Assembly (NCBI GenBank): GCA_020725115.1
Contig: DYFR01000003.1
Span: forward strand, 1-64,000
Length of the DNA: 64,000 nt
DNA from: Thiohalomonas denitrificans
GTDB lineage: Bacteria; Pseudomonadota; Gammaproteobacteria; Thiohalomonadales; Thiohalomonadaceae
Reading direction: 5' to 3'
Shown: piece after piece, positions 19,128-29,650 of the stretch
Layout: every line of letters begins with the position of its first letter
How positions within the stretch are numbered: position 1 is the stretch's first letter
The notes under the pieces: model-generated
What the model saw: the letters and a program-made list of their open reading frames with translations, nothing else
Told to the model about the DNA's origin: nothing
Database searches by the model: none
Position numbers and translations under genes: made by a program

Positions 19128-20486
19128 TCAGATGAGGAACAGGGTGGCGAGGCCGAGGAAGGAGAAGAAGCCCATCACGTCGGTGATGGTGGTGACGATC
19201 ACCGGGCCGGCCAGGGCAGGATCGATACCGAAACGGCGTAGCAGCACAGGTACGATGACACCAGCCAGGGCGGCAGAGAGCAGGTTGATCACCATGGCGC
19301 CGCCGATCACCAGGCCGATGCCGGCATTCTGGAACCACGCAAAGGCGGCAGAGCCGACCAGGATGGCGAAGATCAGGCCGTTGAGTGCGCCGACGGCCAA
19401 TTCCTTGTTGATCAGCCAGCGCGTGTTTTCCTTCACCACCACACCCTGCGCCAGGCTGCGGATCACCAGCGCCAGTACCTGGTTGCCGGCAATGCCGCCC
19501 ATGCTGGCGACGATGGGCATCAATACCGCCAGTGCCACCAGGTGCTGGATGACTTCCTGAAACTGGCCGACCACCGAGGCGGCGGTGAAGGCGGTGAGCA
19601 GGTTGATGCTGAGCCACACCGCGCGGCGCCGCGCTGATGGTATGGCCGGGGCGAACAGGTCTTCATCTTCCGACAGACCGGCCATGGACAGCACGGAGTG
19701 ATCAGCCTCGTCGCGGATGACGTCCACCACGTCGTCGATGGTGATGCGGCCAAGCAGCTTGCCGTCGTCGTTGACCACCGGCGCGGAGATGAGGTCGCGC
19801 CGTTCGAACAGGGTGGCGACCTCGTTGACCGGCATGGCGGCATTGATGCCCTCGATGTCGCGGATCATCACTTCGGTGACACTGAGATCGGGATTGCGCG
19901 TGAGCAGGTCGGTGAGCGACAGCAGACCGAGATATTTTCCTTCGCGATTCACTACCATCAGGCTGTCGGTGGTCTCCGGGATCTCGCCGTGCCAGCGCAG
20001 GTAGCGCAATACCACTTCCAGGGTGATGTCCTCGCGCACCGTGATGGTGTCGACGTTCATCAGGCCGCCGGCGGTGTCTTCCGGGTAGGACAGCACGGCC
20101 TCCAGGCGCTGGCGGTGCTGTGCATCCATGGTGTCGAGGATATGCTGGATCACCTCGTCCGGCATTTCCGCCAGCAGGTCGGCGAGGTCGTCGGTGTCGA
20201 GGCCCTCGGTGGCGGCCACCAGCTCGTGTGACGCCATCTCGCGGATCAGGCTGGCGCGCACGCTCTCGTTGACGTAGGTGAGCACCTCGCCGTCCAGTTC
20301 GGGGCTGACCAGCTCCCAGGCGGTGATGCGTTCCGGTCCCGGCAGCGATTCGAGCAGTACCGCGATCTCCGCCGGGTACATGTCGTTGATCAGTTCCTGC
20401 GCCCGCGACAGGTTGTCCTCCTGCAGCGCATCACGCAGCGCTTGCAGGCGGTCGGTGTTCTTTTCCTGTTCGATGGCTTCGGTCAT
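19128..20486 (-). CDS. mgtE: magnesium transporter MgtE
   Basis: Inner-membrane Mg2+ channel of 452 residues: an N-terminal helical domain (about 1-130), a CBS-domain pair (about 130-255) that senses cytoplasmic Mg2+, and five C-terminal transmembrane helices from about residue 270, with the pore motif SMGGIAGNQ. The start MTEAIEQEKNTDRL was chosen over an upstream in-frame ATG because it fits the family length. It lies just downstream of ptsI on the same strand, with a 171-base gap in which I see no clear riboswitch. Confidence 0.94.
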   Translation of the reverse strand: MTEAIEQEKNTDRLQALRDALQEDNLSRAQELINDMYPAEIAVLLESLPGPERITAWELVSPELDGEVLTYVNESVRASLIREMASHELVAATEGLDTDDLADLLAEMPDEVIQHILDTMDAQHRQRLEAVLSYPEDTAGGLMNVDTITVREDITLEVVLRYLRWHGEIPETTDSLMVVNREGKYLGLLSLTDLLTRNPDLSVTEVMIRDIEGINAAMPVNEVATLFERRDLISAPVVNDDGKLLGRITIDDVVDVIRDEADHSVLSMAGLSEDEDLFAPAIPSARRRAVWLSINLLTAFTAASVVGQFQEVIQHLVALAVLMPIVASMGGIAGNQVLALVIRSLAQGVVVKENTRWLINKELAVGALNGLIFAILVGSAAFAWFQNAGIGLVIGGAMVINLLSAALAGVIVPVLLRRFGIDPALAGPVIVTTITDVMGFFSFLGLATLFLI

Positions 20487-20657
20487 TGCTGGGGGAAGGT
20501 GTGGATGGATCGGCGCGCAAAGTGTACCAAGCGGGGGCGACAAAGGGAAAAGCGAAACGATGAAAGATTGGTGATTTTGCGCGGTATTTCCCGCACAAGT
20601 TGCATGTCGTGCATCGGTGGCGGCAGCTGTTTGCTGCGTCCGCCGCGCGACGGAGGG

Positions 20658-22397
20658 TCAATCGTCGCTGTTGAGTTCCGCCAGCAGCCGGGCTGACTGT
20701 TCCATGTCGTCCTGGCGCAGGATCTTTCTGGCGATGCGGCGCAGCGGTTCCAGTTCGCTGGCGGTGATGATGCGCTTGACCTCCAGCAGGGCCGGCGGCG
20801 GTACGCTGAATTCGGTGAGGCCGAGGCCGAGCAGCAGGCGGGTGAGCAGGGGGTCGCCGGCCATCTCGCCGCACATGGTGACCGGGATGCCGGCCTCGGT
20901 TCCGGCGCGCAGGGTAGTGTGGATCAGCCGCAGCACCGCCGGGTGCAGCGGCTGGTAGAGATGGTTGATGGTTTCATCGAGGCGGTCGGCCGCCAGGGTG
21001 TACTGGATCAGGTCGTTGGTGCCGATGGAGAGAAAGTCCAGGCGGCGGGCGAAATCCTCGGCGCAGATCGCCGCGGCCGGTACCTCGATCATGCCGCCCA
21101 CGGCAATGTTCCCGGCAAAGGCCTGACGGCGCCGGCGCAGGTCGTCCCTGGCCTCGGCGATGAGTTCCTGTACCTGCCGCACTTCCTGCAGCGTACTGAT
21201 CATCGGGATCAGCAGGCGCACCGTGCCGTGGGTCGAGGCGCGCAGGATGGCGCGCAGTTGCGGGCGGAACAGTTCCGGCTCGCGCAGGCACAGGCGTACG
21301 GCGCGCAGGCCCAGGGCCGGGTTGGCGCCGCCGCGCTCGGGTGGTGCGCCGTCGGCGGTCTTGTCGGCACCAAGATCCAGGGTGCGGATGGTGACCGGTT
21401 TGCCCTTCATCGCCTTCACCACCTTGCTGTAGGCGCGGTATTGCTCGTCCTCGTCCGGCGGCGTGCTGCGGTTCATGTAGAGGAATTCGGTGCGGTACAG
21501 GCCGATGCCGGCGGCACCGACGCGGCGTGCCGCCTGGATGTCCTCGGGCAATTCGATGTTGGCGAACAGGGCGATGGCGGCGCCGTCGGCGGTGACCGTG
21601 GGCGTATCCTTGAGACGGTGCAGCTGGGCGCGGGCGCGTTTTTCCTGTTGCTGGCGTGTGCGGTAGAACGCCGCGCCCTGCGCATCGAGGCCGGCCAGCA
21701 GCACGCCCTGGCGTCCGTCCACCACCACCGGCTCGCCGTCGCGGATGTACTGCCAGGCATTGTGTACGCCGACCACGGCGGGGATGCCCAGGCTGCGCGC
21801 CAGGATCGCCACATGGGACATGGGGCCGCCGTGCTCGGTGACGATGGCGGCGACGTTGTGCTGGTGCAGCAGCACCAGTTCGCCCGGCGACAGGTCGTCG
21901 GTGACGATGATGCGACCGTCCTCCGCCTCGGCGGCGATGGCCGCCTCGCGCTGGTTCTGGTTGAGCAGGAGCTGCTGCACGCGCAGGATGGCGTGCGCCA
22001 CGTCGTCGCGCCGGGTGCGCAGGTAGGCGTCGTCCATCTGGTCGAACACCCTGGTCAGCGCCTCCTGCTGCATCTGCAAGGCCCATTCGGCATTGCAGCC
22101 TTCGCGCAGGATCAGCTCGATGGGCACGGTGGCGAGGGTGGCGTCCTCCAGCATCAGCAGGTGGGTATCGATGAAGGCGGCGATGTCGGTAGGGGTGCCG
22201 GCGGGTATCTGCTGACGGATGGCGCGCAGCTGCGTGCGTGCGGCTTCCAGCGCGGCGATGAAGCGCTCCACCTCCTCGTCGACGAGGTGCGGCGGCAGGA
22301 CATATTGCGGGATATCCAGTCCACCGCGCTGCAGCAGCCGCGCCGGCCCCAGGGCGATGCCGCGGGAAACACCGGTGCCGTGCAGGGCGACGGGCAT
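20658..22397 (-). CDS. ptsI: PTS enzyme I
   Basis: Phosphoenolpyruvate-protein phosphotransferase that starts the phosphorelay PEP to EI to HPr. The 579 residues match classical PtsI. The phospho-acceptor His195 is in GGPMSHVAILAR, and the PEP-binding domain has GIGLYRTEFLYMNR and the active-site Cys in VTMCGEMAGD. No GAF domain is present, so this is PtsI-like rather than PtsP. It follows ptsH by 9 bases. No sugar permease lies in the window, so the chain looks regulatory. Confidence 0.95.
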   Translation of the reverse strand: MPVALHGTGVSRGIALGPARLLQRGGLDIPQYVLPPHLVDEEVERFIAALEAARTQLRAIRQQIPAGTPTDIAAFIDTHLLMLEDATLATVPIELILREGCNAEWALQMQQEALTRVFDQMDDAYLRTRRDDVAHAILRVQQLLLNQNQREAAIAAEAEDGRIIVTDDLSPGELVLLHQHNVAAIVTEHGGPMSHVAILARSLGIPAVVGVHNAWQYIRDGEPVVVDGRQGVLLAGLDAQGAAFYRTRQQQEKRARAQLHRLKDTPTVTADGAAIALFANIELPEDIQAARRVGAAGIGLYRTEFLYMNRSTPPDEDEQYRAYSKVVKAMKGKPVTIRTLDLGADKTADGAPPERGGANPALGLRAVRLCLREPELFRPQLRAILRASTHGTVRLLIPMISTLQEVRQVQELIAEARDDLRRRRQAFAGNIAVGGMIEVPAAAICAEDFARRLDFLSIGTNDLIQYTLAADRLDETINHLYQPLHPAVLRLIHTTLRAGTEAGIPVTMCGEMAGDPLLTRLLLGLGLTEFSVPPPALLEVKRIITASELEPLRRIARKILRQDDMEQSARLLAELNSDD

Positions 22398-22406
22398 GGC
22401 GGGACC

Positions 22407-22676
22407 TTATTCGTCCTCGCCGAAACGATCGGCGATGAGCTGTTCCAGTTTGGCCAGCGCATCCTGTTCGTCGGGGCCGTCCACACTGATCTGCACCGTG
22501 CTGCCGCAACCGGCCGCCAGCATCATGACGCCCATGATGCTCTTGCCGTTGACGCTACGGCCGTTGCGCGCGATGTGCACGCTGCTGGCGCAGGACGAGG
22601 CGACGTTGACGAACTTGGCCGCGGCACGCGCGTGCAGGCCGAGGCGGTTGACGATGGTGAGTTCCTTGCTGAGCAT
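22407..22676 (-). CDS. ptsH: phosphocarrier protein HPr
   Basis: 89 residues. His15 in NRLGLHARAAAKF is the phosphorylation site for enzyme I, and Ser46 in NGKSIMGVMML is the target of HPr kinase, which is also in this cluster. Both sites are intact, so HPr can take both phosphorylations. Downstream is ptsI, with a 9-base gap. Confidence 0.96.
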   Translation of the reverse strand: MLSKELTIVNRLGLHARAAAKFVNVASSCASSVHIARNGRSVNGKSIMGVMMLAAGCGSTVQISVDGPDEQDALAKLEQLIADRFGEDE

Positions 22677-22698
22677 GTCGTAATCCTTAAATCCGGTT

Positions 22699-22844
22699 CA
22701 GTCCGCGAATGAACGCGAATGAACGCGAATGGACGCAAATATTCATGGTGTTATCCGGATTCACGGTTCCATCGCCGGCCACACTGTTCCTTACTGTTCC
22801 TTGTTGCATTTATTTGCGCTCATTCGCGTTCATTTGCGGACTAC
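22699..22844. repeat. GAACGCGAAT-unit inverted repeat between EIIA and ptsH
   Basis: Left arm 22699-22746 and right arm 22808-22844 are reverse complements of the 10-base-unit family also seen at 14694. The loop is about 61 bases. The right arm runs into the TAG stop codon of the upstream EIIA gene (22841-22843). Confidence 0.9.
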
Positions 22845-23251
22845 ATATTTTTTCCAGCGCACAGCAGGATGCCGTCGCGGCCGCCCGTGGCGGCCTTTTC
22901 GGCCAGTTGATCCAGTTCGAGAGTATGGTAATTGCAGACCCGCAGCAGCATCGGCAGGTTGAGCCCGGAGACCACGCGCACCTGCTCCCATTCCAGCAGG
23001 CGGCAGGCGATGTTGCCCGGAGTGGAACCGTACAGATCGGCGAGCACCAGTACGCCGGCGCCTTTATCGAGTGCAGTGGCCAGACGCCGTGCCTCCGCTG
23101 CGGTGTATTCCGGGTCGGAATCCAGCGGGACGGTGAGCACCGCCACCGGCAGCGGACAGTGGCCGAGGATGGCGTCGGCGGTGTCGAGCAGCACCTTTCC
23201 GAGTGGATCGTGGGTGATCAGCAACACCCCCACTTTGATTTCTGTCGACAT
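22841..23251 (-). CDS. PTS EIIA component, mannose/fructose type
   Basis: 136 residues of the EIIA-Man fold, with the phosphorylatable His14 in VLLITHDPLGK and the family motif VLADLYGSTPGNIA. No EIIB, EIIC or EIID genes are nearby, so it probably passes phosphate within a regulatory network rather than taking up sugar. The start overlaps the rapZ stop by one base (ATGA type); the stop lies in a repeat arm. Confidence 0.93.
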   Translation of the reverse strand: MSTEIKVGVLLITHDPLGKVLLDTADAILGHCPLPVAVLTVPLDSDPEYTAAEARRLATALDKGAGVLVLADLYGSTPGNIACRLLEWEQVRVVSGLNLPMLLRVCNYHTLELDQLAEKAATGGRDGILLCAGKNM

Positions 23252-24108
23252 CAGGAGAGCTCGCGGTGACGCACGCTGACCTTGGCGCTTTCGCTGGCGA
23301 AATGGCGCGCCATGCGTTCGGCAAAGTAGACCGAGCGGTGCTGTCCGCCGGTGCAGCCGATGGCCACGGTGAGGTAGCTGCGGTTGTCGTTTTCGAAGTG
23401 CGGCAGCCAGGTGCTGATGAAGCCGCTGATGGACTGGAACATCTTTTCCACCTCGGGCTGCTGCTCCAGAAAGGTGATCACGTCGGCATCGCGGCCGGTG
23501 AGGGCGCGCAGGCTGGGCTTCCAGTGCGGATTGGGCAGGCAGCGGATGTCGAACACGAAATCGGCGTCCACCGGAATGCCGTGCTTGTAGCCGAAGGACT
23601 CGAACAGCAGCGACAGCTTGCCCGAGGAGGACGCGCCGACATGGGCCTGCACCAGATCACGCAACTGGTGCACGTTGGTGTGGCTGGTGTCGAGGCGCAG
23701 ATCGGCGCGCGAGGCAATGGGTTCGAGCAGTGTGCGCTCGCGGCGGATGGCCTCCGCCAGCGGCGTATCGCCGCGGGTGAGCGGGTGCGGCCGCCGCGTC
23801 TCCGAGAAGCGCTTGAACAGGGTATCGTCGTCGGCATCCATGAACAGGATCTGGTAGGGGATGCCGCTGTCGCGGATGTGCTTGAGCGCGTCGGGCAGGG
23901 CGCTGAAGTCATTGACCAGGTTGCGCGCATCGACGCCGACGGCGGCATTGCTGTAACCCTGACGCTCGGCGGCCTGCAATTCCTGCACGAAGGCCGGCAG
24001 CAGTCCCACCGGCAGGTTGTCGATGCAGTAATAGCCGAGGTCTTCCAGTGCATGCAGGGCGATGGACTTGCCGGAGCCGGAGGTGCCGCTGACGATATAG
24101 AGTTTCAT
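23251..24108 (-). CDS. rapZ: RNase adapter protein RapZ
   Basis: 285 residues. It has a P-loop (GTSGSGKS, residues 8-15) and the C-terminal RNA-binding domain with GCTGGQHRSVYFAER. In E. coli RapZ guides RNase E to the sRNA GlmZ to control glucosamine-6-phosphate synthase. The name was once YvcJ/YhbJ. The neighbours hprK and EIIA fit the conserved ptsN-rapZ-npr region; a repeat of about 144 bases separates it from hprK. Confidence 0.95.
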   Translation of the reverse strand: MKLYIVSGTSGSGKSIALHALEDLGYYCIDNLPVGLLPAFVQELQAAERQGYSNAAVGVDARNLVNDFSALPDALKHIRDSGIPYQILFMDADDDTLFKRFSETRRPHPLTRGDTPLAEAIRRERTLLEPIASRADLRLDTSHTNVHQLRDLVQAHVGASSSGKLSLLFESFGYKHGIPVDADFVFDIRCLPNPHWKPSLRALTGRDADVITFLEQQPEVEKMFQSISGFISTWLPHFENDNRSYLTVAIGCTGGQHRSVYFAERMARHFASESAKVSVRHRELS

Positions 24109-24122
24109 CCGAAATACCGTTG

Positions 24123-24266
24123 TTCACCGCCGAGACGCAGAGTGCGCAGAGTAAACAAATTTTGTTGATTAGTCCGGTTGCACGCCAGTTTGAATCGGTG
24201 CGCCAGGAGCGGCACATACCTATGAACAGAAGGAACACTCTGCGCTCTCAGCGTCTCGGCGGTGGA
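24123..24266. repeat. CGCAGAG-type inverted repeat between hprK and rapZ
   Basis: Left arm 24123-24152 and right arm 24235-24266 share CACCGCCGAGACGC and a GCGCAGAGT end in opposite orientation. The loop is about 82 bases with no gene. The family is CGCAGAG, in the CACCGC(C/A)GAGACGC variant also found at 29651. Confidence 0.87.
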
Positions 24267-24277
24267 TTTTCGGAAGC

Positions 24278-25231
24278 TCATTCCTGTTCTTCCTGCGCGA
24301 TGAGGTGGCGCTGGCGTTCGATGAAGTGGGCGGTGGCATCGTAGCCATTTTCGCGCAGGATGTGATTGCGCGCGGCTGCTTCGACCAGTACCGCCAGATT
24401 GCGCCCCGGCGCCACCGGCAGCTGGATTTCCTGCACCTCGACCTCGAACAGGGTGCGGTGGCCGAAGCTGCCCTGCAGCCGATCGATGTTGTGGATGTCG
24501 CTCTTGCTCACCGGCACCAGGTTGACGATGAGGCGCAGATTCTTGTGCCGTTTCACCGTGCTGTCGCCGAACATGGCGCGGATGTTGAGCAGGCCGAGGC
24601 CGCGTACTTCGAGAAAGTCCTGCAGCAGTTCGGGGCAGCTGCCGCGCAGGGTGTCCGGGCCGACGCGGCGGAACTCCGGTGCGTCGTCGGCGATGAGGAT
24701 GTGACCGCGGGTGATCAGTTCCAGCGCCAGCTCGCTCTTGCCCACGGCGCTTTCGCCGGTGAGCAGCACGCCGATACCCATGACGTCCATGAATACCCCA
24801 TGCACCACCTGCTTGTCGGCCAGCAGATCGGTGAGGTAGTAATCGAGGTGATTGAGCAGCTTGTCGCTGGCCAGGGCGGAGCCGAGCAGGGGGGTGTCAT
24901 GGCGTTCGGCGGCGCTGCGCAGCGCTGCCGGTGCCGGCAGGCCGCCGGCGATGAGCACCGCCAGGGTCGGCGGGGCAAACAGGTGATCCAGCGCCTCGAT
25001 ATAGGTTTTTTCGTCCAGCCCCTGCAGGTAATCCAGTTCCGCCGCGCCGAGGATTTGCAGGCGCGAGGGATGGATCAGGTTGAGGTAGCCCACCAGTGCC
25101 GCACCGGCGTGCTCGGCGTGGTCGCGGCTGATGGTGCGTTCGGCGCCCGCGTGTCCGGCCAGCCAGTGCAGAGAGAGCCGCTTCTGGTAGGTTTCGAACA
25201 GGGCGCGGACGCTGAGCGGGGCGACGGGCAT
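24278..25231 (-). CDS. hprK: HPr kinase/phosphorylase
   Basis: 317 residues. Phosphorylates or dephosphorylates HPr on Ser46. The Walker A GESAVGKS is at residues 159-166, preceded by the HprK signature VHGVFMDVMGIGVLLTG, with the K-loop region PVAPGRNLAVLVEAAARNHILR near the C-terminus. It is followed closely upstream by ptsN. HprK in proteobacteria often accompanies an incomplete PTS, as here. Confidence 0.96.
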   Translation of the reverse strand: MPVAPLSVRALFETYQKRLSLHWLAGHAGAERTISRDHAEHAGAALVGYLNLIHPSRLQILGAAELDYLQGLDEKTYIEALDHLFAPPTLAVLIAGGLPAPAALRSAAERHDTPLLGSALASDKLLNHLDYYLTDLLADKQVVHGVFMDVMGIGVLLTGESAVGKSELALELITRGHILIADDAPEFRRVGPDTLRGSCPELLQDFLEVRGLGLLNIRAMFGDSTVKRHKNLRLIVNLVPVSKSDIHNIDRLQGSFGHRTLFEVEVQEIQLPVAPGRNLAVLVEAAARNHILRENGYDATAHFIERQRHLIAQEEQE

Positions 25232-25248
25232 GATGGTTTGTCAGTGCT

Positions 25249-25710
25249 TCAATCGGGTGCTTTCCACTGGCTGAGGCGGGCATGCAGGTCGGCAGCGCTG
25301 CCGCTCTGGCGCAGGCCGGCGACAAACTCCGCATCACTGAACATTTCCGCCAGCTGGGCCAGCAGTTGCAGATGTTCCTGGGTGGACTGCTCCGGCACCA
25401 GCAGACCGAACAGCAGGTCCACCGGTTCGCCGTCGACGGCGTCGAAGTCGACGGGGTTCTGCAGCTTGATGAAGGCGCCGACGGTCTCCGTTCCGTTCTT
25501 GACCCGGCCGTGGGGGATGGCCACGCCATGCCCCAGTCCGGTACTGCCGAGCCGCTCGCGGGCGATCAGGCTGTCGAATACGTCGGTGGGACTCAACGCC
25601 TGCTGGCCGCCCGCGATGAGCGTGCTCAACTGTTCCAGCACCCGTTTCTTGCTGGCTGACTGTTCGCAACAGGCGACACGGTCAGCGGTTAGCAGGTCTG
25701 CAATATGCAT
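25249..25710 (-). CDS. ptsN: nitrogen-regulatory PTS protein EIIA-Ntr
   Basis: 153 residues of the EIIA-fructose/nitrogen fold, with His67 in GHGVAIPHGR as the phosphorylation site. In E. coli it regulates K+ transport and sigma-54-related functions. Between hprK and hpf, as in the conserved rpoN cluster. Confidence 0.95.
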   Translation of the reverse strand: MHIADLLTADRVACCEQSASKKRVLEQLSTLIAGGQQALSPTDVFDSLIARERLGSTGLGHGVAIPHGRVKNGTETVGAFIKLQNPVDFDAVDGEPVDLLFGLLVPEQSTQEHLQLLAQLAEMFSDAEFVAGLRQSGSAADLHARLSQWKAPD

Positions 25711-25735
25711 GATGGCTGCGCGCAGTCGTCTTTGG

Positions 25736-26068
25736 TTACTCGCTGACGGAGCTGTTCTTCAGGGTGGCGCCTTCCGTGCGGTGGTGATCGGTGAGCTTTT
25801 CCTTGTGCTTCTTGATCTGGCGGTCCAGCTTGTCGGCCAGGGCGTCGATGGCGGCGTACATGTCTTCTTCCTCGGCGTTGGCGAACAGGTTGTTGCCAGT
25901 GATGGAGAAGGTGGCCTCGGCCTTGTGACGCAGCTTCTCTACGCTCAGCACCACATGCACATTGGTGACGTGATCGAAGTGGCGCTCGAGGCGTCCCAGC
26001 TTCTCGCTGACGTAGTCGCGCAGAGCGGGGGTGATTTCGACATGGTGGCCGGTGAGGTTGAGTTGCAT
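25736..26068 (-). CDS. hpf: ribosome hibernation-promoting factor
   Basis: 110 residues of the HPF/RaiA family: NLTGHHVEITPALRDYVSEK at the N-terminus, then the basic RNA-binding helix and an acidic/His-rich tail. Length and lack of a C-terminal dimerisation domain fit the short form. Directly downstream of rpoN, as in E. coli. Confidence 0.94.
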   Translation of the reverse strand: MQLNLTGHHVEITPALRDYVSEKLGRLERHFDHVTNVHVVLSVEKLRHKAEATFSITGNNLFANAEEEDMYAAIDALADKLDRQIKKHKEKLTDHHRTEGATLKNSSVSE

Positions 26069-26104
26069 GGTGTTCTCCTTAGGGTAGTTCGAATTGCGGC
26101 GGTA

Positions 26105-27619
26105 TCAGGACAGACGTTTACGCTCGTTGGACGGGGGGATGGCCATGGCCTCACGGTATTTGGCAACGGTGCGGCGTGCCACGTTGATCCCCTGTTTGCA
26201 CAGTACTTCTGCGATCTTGCTGTCGCTGAGGGGTTTGGCCGTATTTTCCTCAGCGATCATTTTCTTGATGAAGGCCCGTATTGCCGTTGACGAGCACTCG
26301 CCGCCGCTGGCGGTGCTGACGTGACTGGAAAAGAAATACTTCAGCTCGAAAATCCCGCGCGGAGTGTGCATGTATTTCTTGGTGGTCACGCGGGAGATGG
26401 TGGATTCGTGCATCCCCACCTCCTGGGCAATATCATGCAGCACCAGCGCCTTCATTGCCACTTCGCCCTGCTCCAGGAACTCGCGCTGGTGCTCGACGAT
26501 GCAGCTGGCCACCTTGAGCAGGGTCTCGTTGCGGCTCTGCAGGCTCTTGATGAACCAGCGCGCCTCCTGCAGGTGGTTTTTCATCGTGGTGTTGTCGGAG
26601 GCAGAGCCGACCTGCTTCATCAGGCCGGCGTAGGTGGCATTGACGCGCAGCCGCGGTGCCGCCTCGGGGTTCAGTTCCACCCGCCAGGTGCCCTTGACCT
26701 TGCGCACGAAGACATCCGGGATGATGTATTCGGTGCGGCTGCTGGAGATGTGGGCGCCGGGGCGCGGGTTGAGCGACTGGATCAGCTTGATCAGCTGGCC
26801 CAGTTCCTCTTCTTCAATTTTCATCCGCCGCTTGAGCTGGGCATAATCGCGGCCGGCCAGCAGCTCGAAGTGGTCGCTCAGCAGCTGCTGCGCCAGGGCG
26901 CGGTGAGGGGTGTCCTCGGGCAGCTGGCGCAGCTGCAGCAGCAGGCTCTCGCGCAGGTCGCGCGCGGCGATGCCCGGTGGATCGAGGTTCTGCACCGCAT
27001 GCAGCACGGCCTCCACCTCATCCAGTTCGATATCGAACTCCTCGCGCAGGCTTTCGTACAGCTCCTCCAGCGGCACGCTGAGCAGGCCGTCGTCGCCCAC
27101 CGCATCGACGATGGATTCGGCAATGGCGCGGTCGGTATCGCTCATCGGCATCAGTCGCAGCTGCCAGTTGAGGTGTTCCTGCAGGGTTTCGCCGGAGGTA
27201 TCGCCGTAGTCGTAGTCGCGTTCGTCGCTGTCGTAGCTGGAGGCGCCGCCGCTGTTGATGTTGTCGTAAATGTCTTCCCAGACGCTGTCGACCGGCAGTT
27301 CGTCGGGGATGTCGCTGTTGCCCTGCAGCTCCAGGGCGTGCTCGGCACTGGCCGGTTCGTGGCGCAGCTCGCTTTCCGGCGGCTGGCTGTCGGCGTAACT
27401 TTCCGCCTCCGGTGCCACCATCCCCTGCATCTCCTCAAGGGCATCATTTCCCTCGTCCTCACCGTCCTCCGCCAGTTCCAGCATGACGTTGGACTCCAGC
27501 GCCTGCTGTACCTCCAGCTGCAGCTCAAGCGTCGACAGCTGCAGCAGGCGGATGGCCTGCTGCAGTTGCGGGGTCATGGTGAGCTGCTGACCGAGACGGA
27601 GCTGTAATGACTGTTTCAT
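26105..27619 (-). CDS. rpoN: RNA polymerase sigma-54 factor
   Basis: 504 residues. The N-terminal Gln-rich region ([20 protein letters not shown]) receives activator input. The core-binding region follows, and the C-terminal RpoN box [10 protein letters not shown], which contacts the -24 element, is intact at about residues 481-490. In the conserved lptB-rpoN-hpf-ptsN order, with a repeat hairpin between lptB and rpoN. Confidence 0.98.
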   Translation of the reverse strand: MKQSLQLRLGQQLTMTPQLQQAIRLLQLSTLELQLEVQQALESNVMLELAEDGEDEGNDALEEMQGMVAPEAESYADSQPPESELRHEPASAEHALELQGNSDIPDELPVDSVWEDIYDNINSGGASSYDSDERDYDYGDTSGETLQEHLNWQLRLMPMSDTDRAIAESIVDAVGDDGLLSVPLEELYESLREEFDIELDEVEAVLHAVQNLDPPGIAARDLRESLLLQLRQLPEDTPHRALAQQLLSDHFELLAGRDYAQLKRRMKIEEEELGQLIKLIQSLNPRPGAHISSSRTEYIIPDVFVRKVKGTWRVELNPEAAPRLRVNATYAGLMKQVGSASDNTTMKNHLQEARWFIKSLQSRNETLLKVASCIVEHQREFLEQGEVAMKALVLHDIAQEVGMHESTISRVTTKKYMHTPRGIFELKYFFSSHVSTASGGECSSTAIRAFIKKMIAEENTAKPLSDSKIAEVLCKQGINVARRTVAKYREAMAIPPSNERKRLS

Positions 27620-27683
27620 TGGGTTATTGGCGCGCCCGGAGGGCGGGAGGGCAATTCTACCGCAAATAACATGCCAAGCATAA

Positions 27684-27755
27684 AGAGAAAAGATACAAGT
27701 TAAAAAGCGGTCCGGTGCGAACCCCTTGTATCTTTCACCTTTCCTCTTGTATCTG
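27684..27755. repeat. ATACAAG-unit inverted repeat between lptB and rpoN
   Basis: Left arm 27684-27707 (AGATACAAG) and right arm 27724-27755 (CTTGTATCTTT, CTTGTATCTG) face each other around a loop of about 16 bases. The right arm ends 2 bases from the lptB stop codon. Same family as 2365 and 39751. Confidence 0.85.
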
Positions 27756-27757
27756 CT

Positions 27758-28494
<737 letters not shown>

Positions 28495-28498
<4 letters not shown>

Positions 28499-29097
28499 GG
28501 CTTGCTCTCTCCGTTGGCGGCGGGCTGGCGCGGCTGAATGATGGCGTGGATGCGGCCATCGCCCTGGCCCGTGCTGCTGTCCTGGCCGCTGGCGCGTACC
28601 CGACTTTGCACGGTGTCGTATTCGATGTGTTCACCGCTGAACAGATCGCCGCCCTGGCGCACGCTGGCGGTGCCCTGCAACAGCAACCGATTCTCGGCCG
28701 CACGGTATTCCAGCCGCCGCGCCTCGCCCTCGATATCGGCCTCGGCCTGATCCGGGCGCTGGCGGAAGCGTACCGGCTGGCCTTCGGCCTCGATGCGCTC
28801 CAGCTCGTTGGCGCTGCGGTGCACGATGAGCAGGTCTGCCGTCAGATGCAGAGAGCCCTGGTCGAGGGTCACGTTGCCGCGGTAAGTGCTGATGCCGCTG
28901 CGGTTATCCAGCTCCGCCCGGTCGGCGCGTACATGGATGGGTTGCCGGCTGTCGCTTTCCAGCGCAGCGGCCAGCGCCGGCAGCAGCAGCAAGCCGCCCA
29001 GCAACAGGGCAGCAAGTCTGGCCGCACGCTCTTTCCCCCGGAGGGGACGGTGGATGCGGCGTCGCTGCGCGAGATTCATGTCAGTGCGATGCGGCAT
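28495..29097 (-). CDS. lptA: LPS transport periplasmic protein LptA
   Basis: 200 residues with a signal peptide (hydrophobic core [19 protein letters not shown]) and the OstA/LptA beta-jellyroll repeat region ([20 protein letters not shown]). Forms the periplasmic bridge for LPS. ATG 29097 follows AGGGGG; an in-frame ATG at 29079 is the alternative. It overlaps the lptC 3' end. Confidence 0.94.
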
Positions 29098-29641
29098 GGT
29101 TCCCCCTGACCTGGGCCAACAGCTCCAGCCGCTCGTCTTTCATGTAGGCGCGCAGGCCGACGGCATCGACCCGTCCTTGCGAATGGTTGAGGGTGAGCGG
29201 GGCGTCGGTTTCGGCATAACGTTCCCGTGGTTGCAGCAGCAGGTCGTCGGTGACGAGTTCCAGCTGTTCGCCGTTTTCGTTGCGTGTTACGCGTACACCG
29301 CCGCCGAGCTGTATCTGGGTGCCATCGCCGCTGACGTGGCCATGGGCGGCATCGATTTGCCAGGGCGCCTCATCTGTCACATACAGCGTCAGGCGCGGCT
29401 GCATCAGTTCCATCGAATGATCGTCGGCATAGCGCAGCATCTGCTCGGCGGCCAGGCGCTGCTCCGGCAGACCCCGGTCATCCATGGTCGTGGTGATGAA
29501 ATCGCGCAGGAAATAGTCTGCTATGTGCCGCTGCTCCGCGGCGCGCTCCTGCGCGGTATCCTCGCGCTGATCCGACAGCCAGTTATTGAGGATTACCACC
29601 AGCGCGACCAGGACGGTGATGATGAGGATGCGGCGGTTCAT
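29081..29641 (-). CDS. lptC: LPS export protein LptC
   Basis: 186 residues: one N-terminal transmembrane helix (residues 4-22, ILIITVLVALVVILNNWL) and a periplasmic OstA-like domain that receives LPS from LptFG and hands it to LptA. The neighbour order kdsC-lptC-lptA-lptB is standard. Confidence 0.94.
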   Translation of the reverse strand: MNRRILIITVLVALVVILNNWLSDQREDTAQERAAEQRHIADYFLRDFITTTMDDRGLPEQRLAAEQMLRYADDHSMELMQPRLTLYVTDEAPWQIDAAHGHVSGDGTQIQLGGGVRVTRNENGEQLELVTDDLLLQPRERYAETDAPLTLNHSQGRVDAVGLRAYMKDERLELLAQVRGNHAASH

Positions 29642-29650
29642 CCTAAAAAA

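Noticed and set aside
20487-20657. Mg2+ riboswitch ahead of mgtE
   Set aside because: Only a GC-rich hairpin (about 20610-20643) is visible; no match to the M-box layout could be made out by eye.
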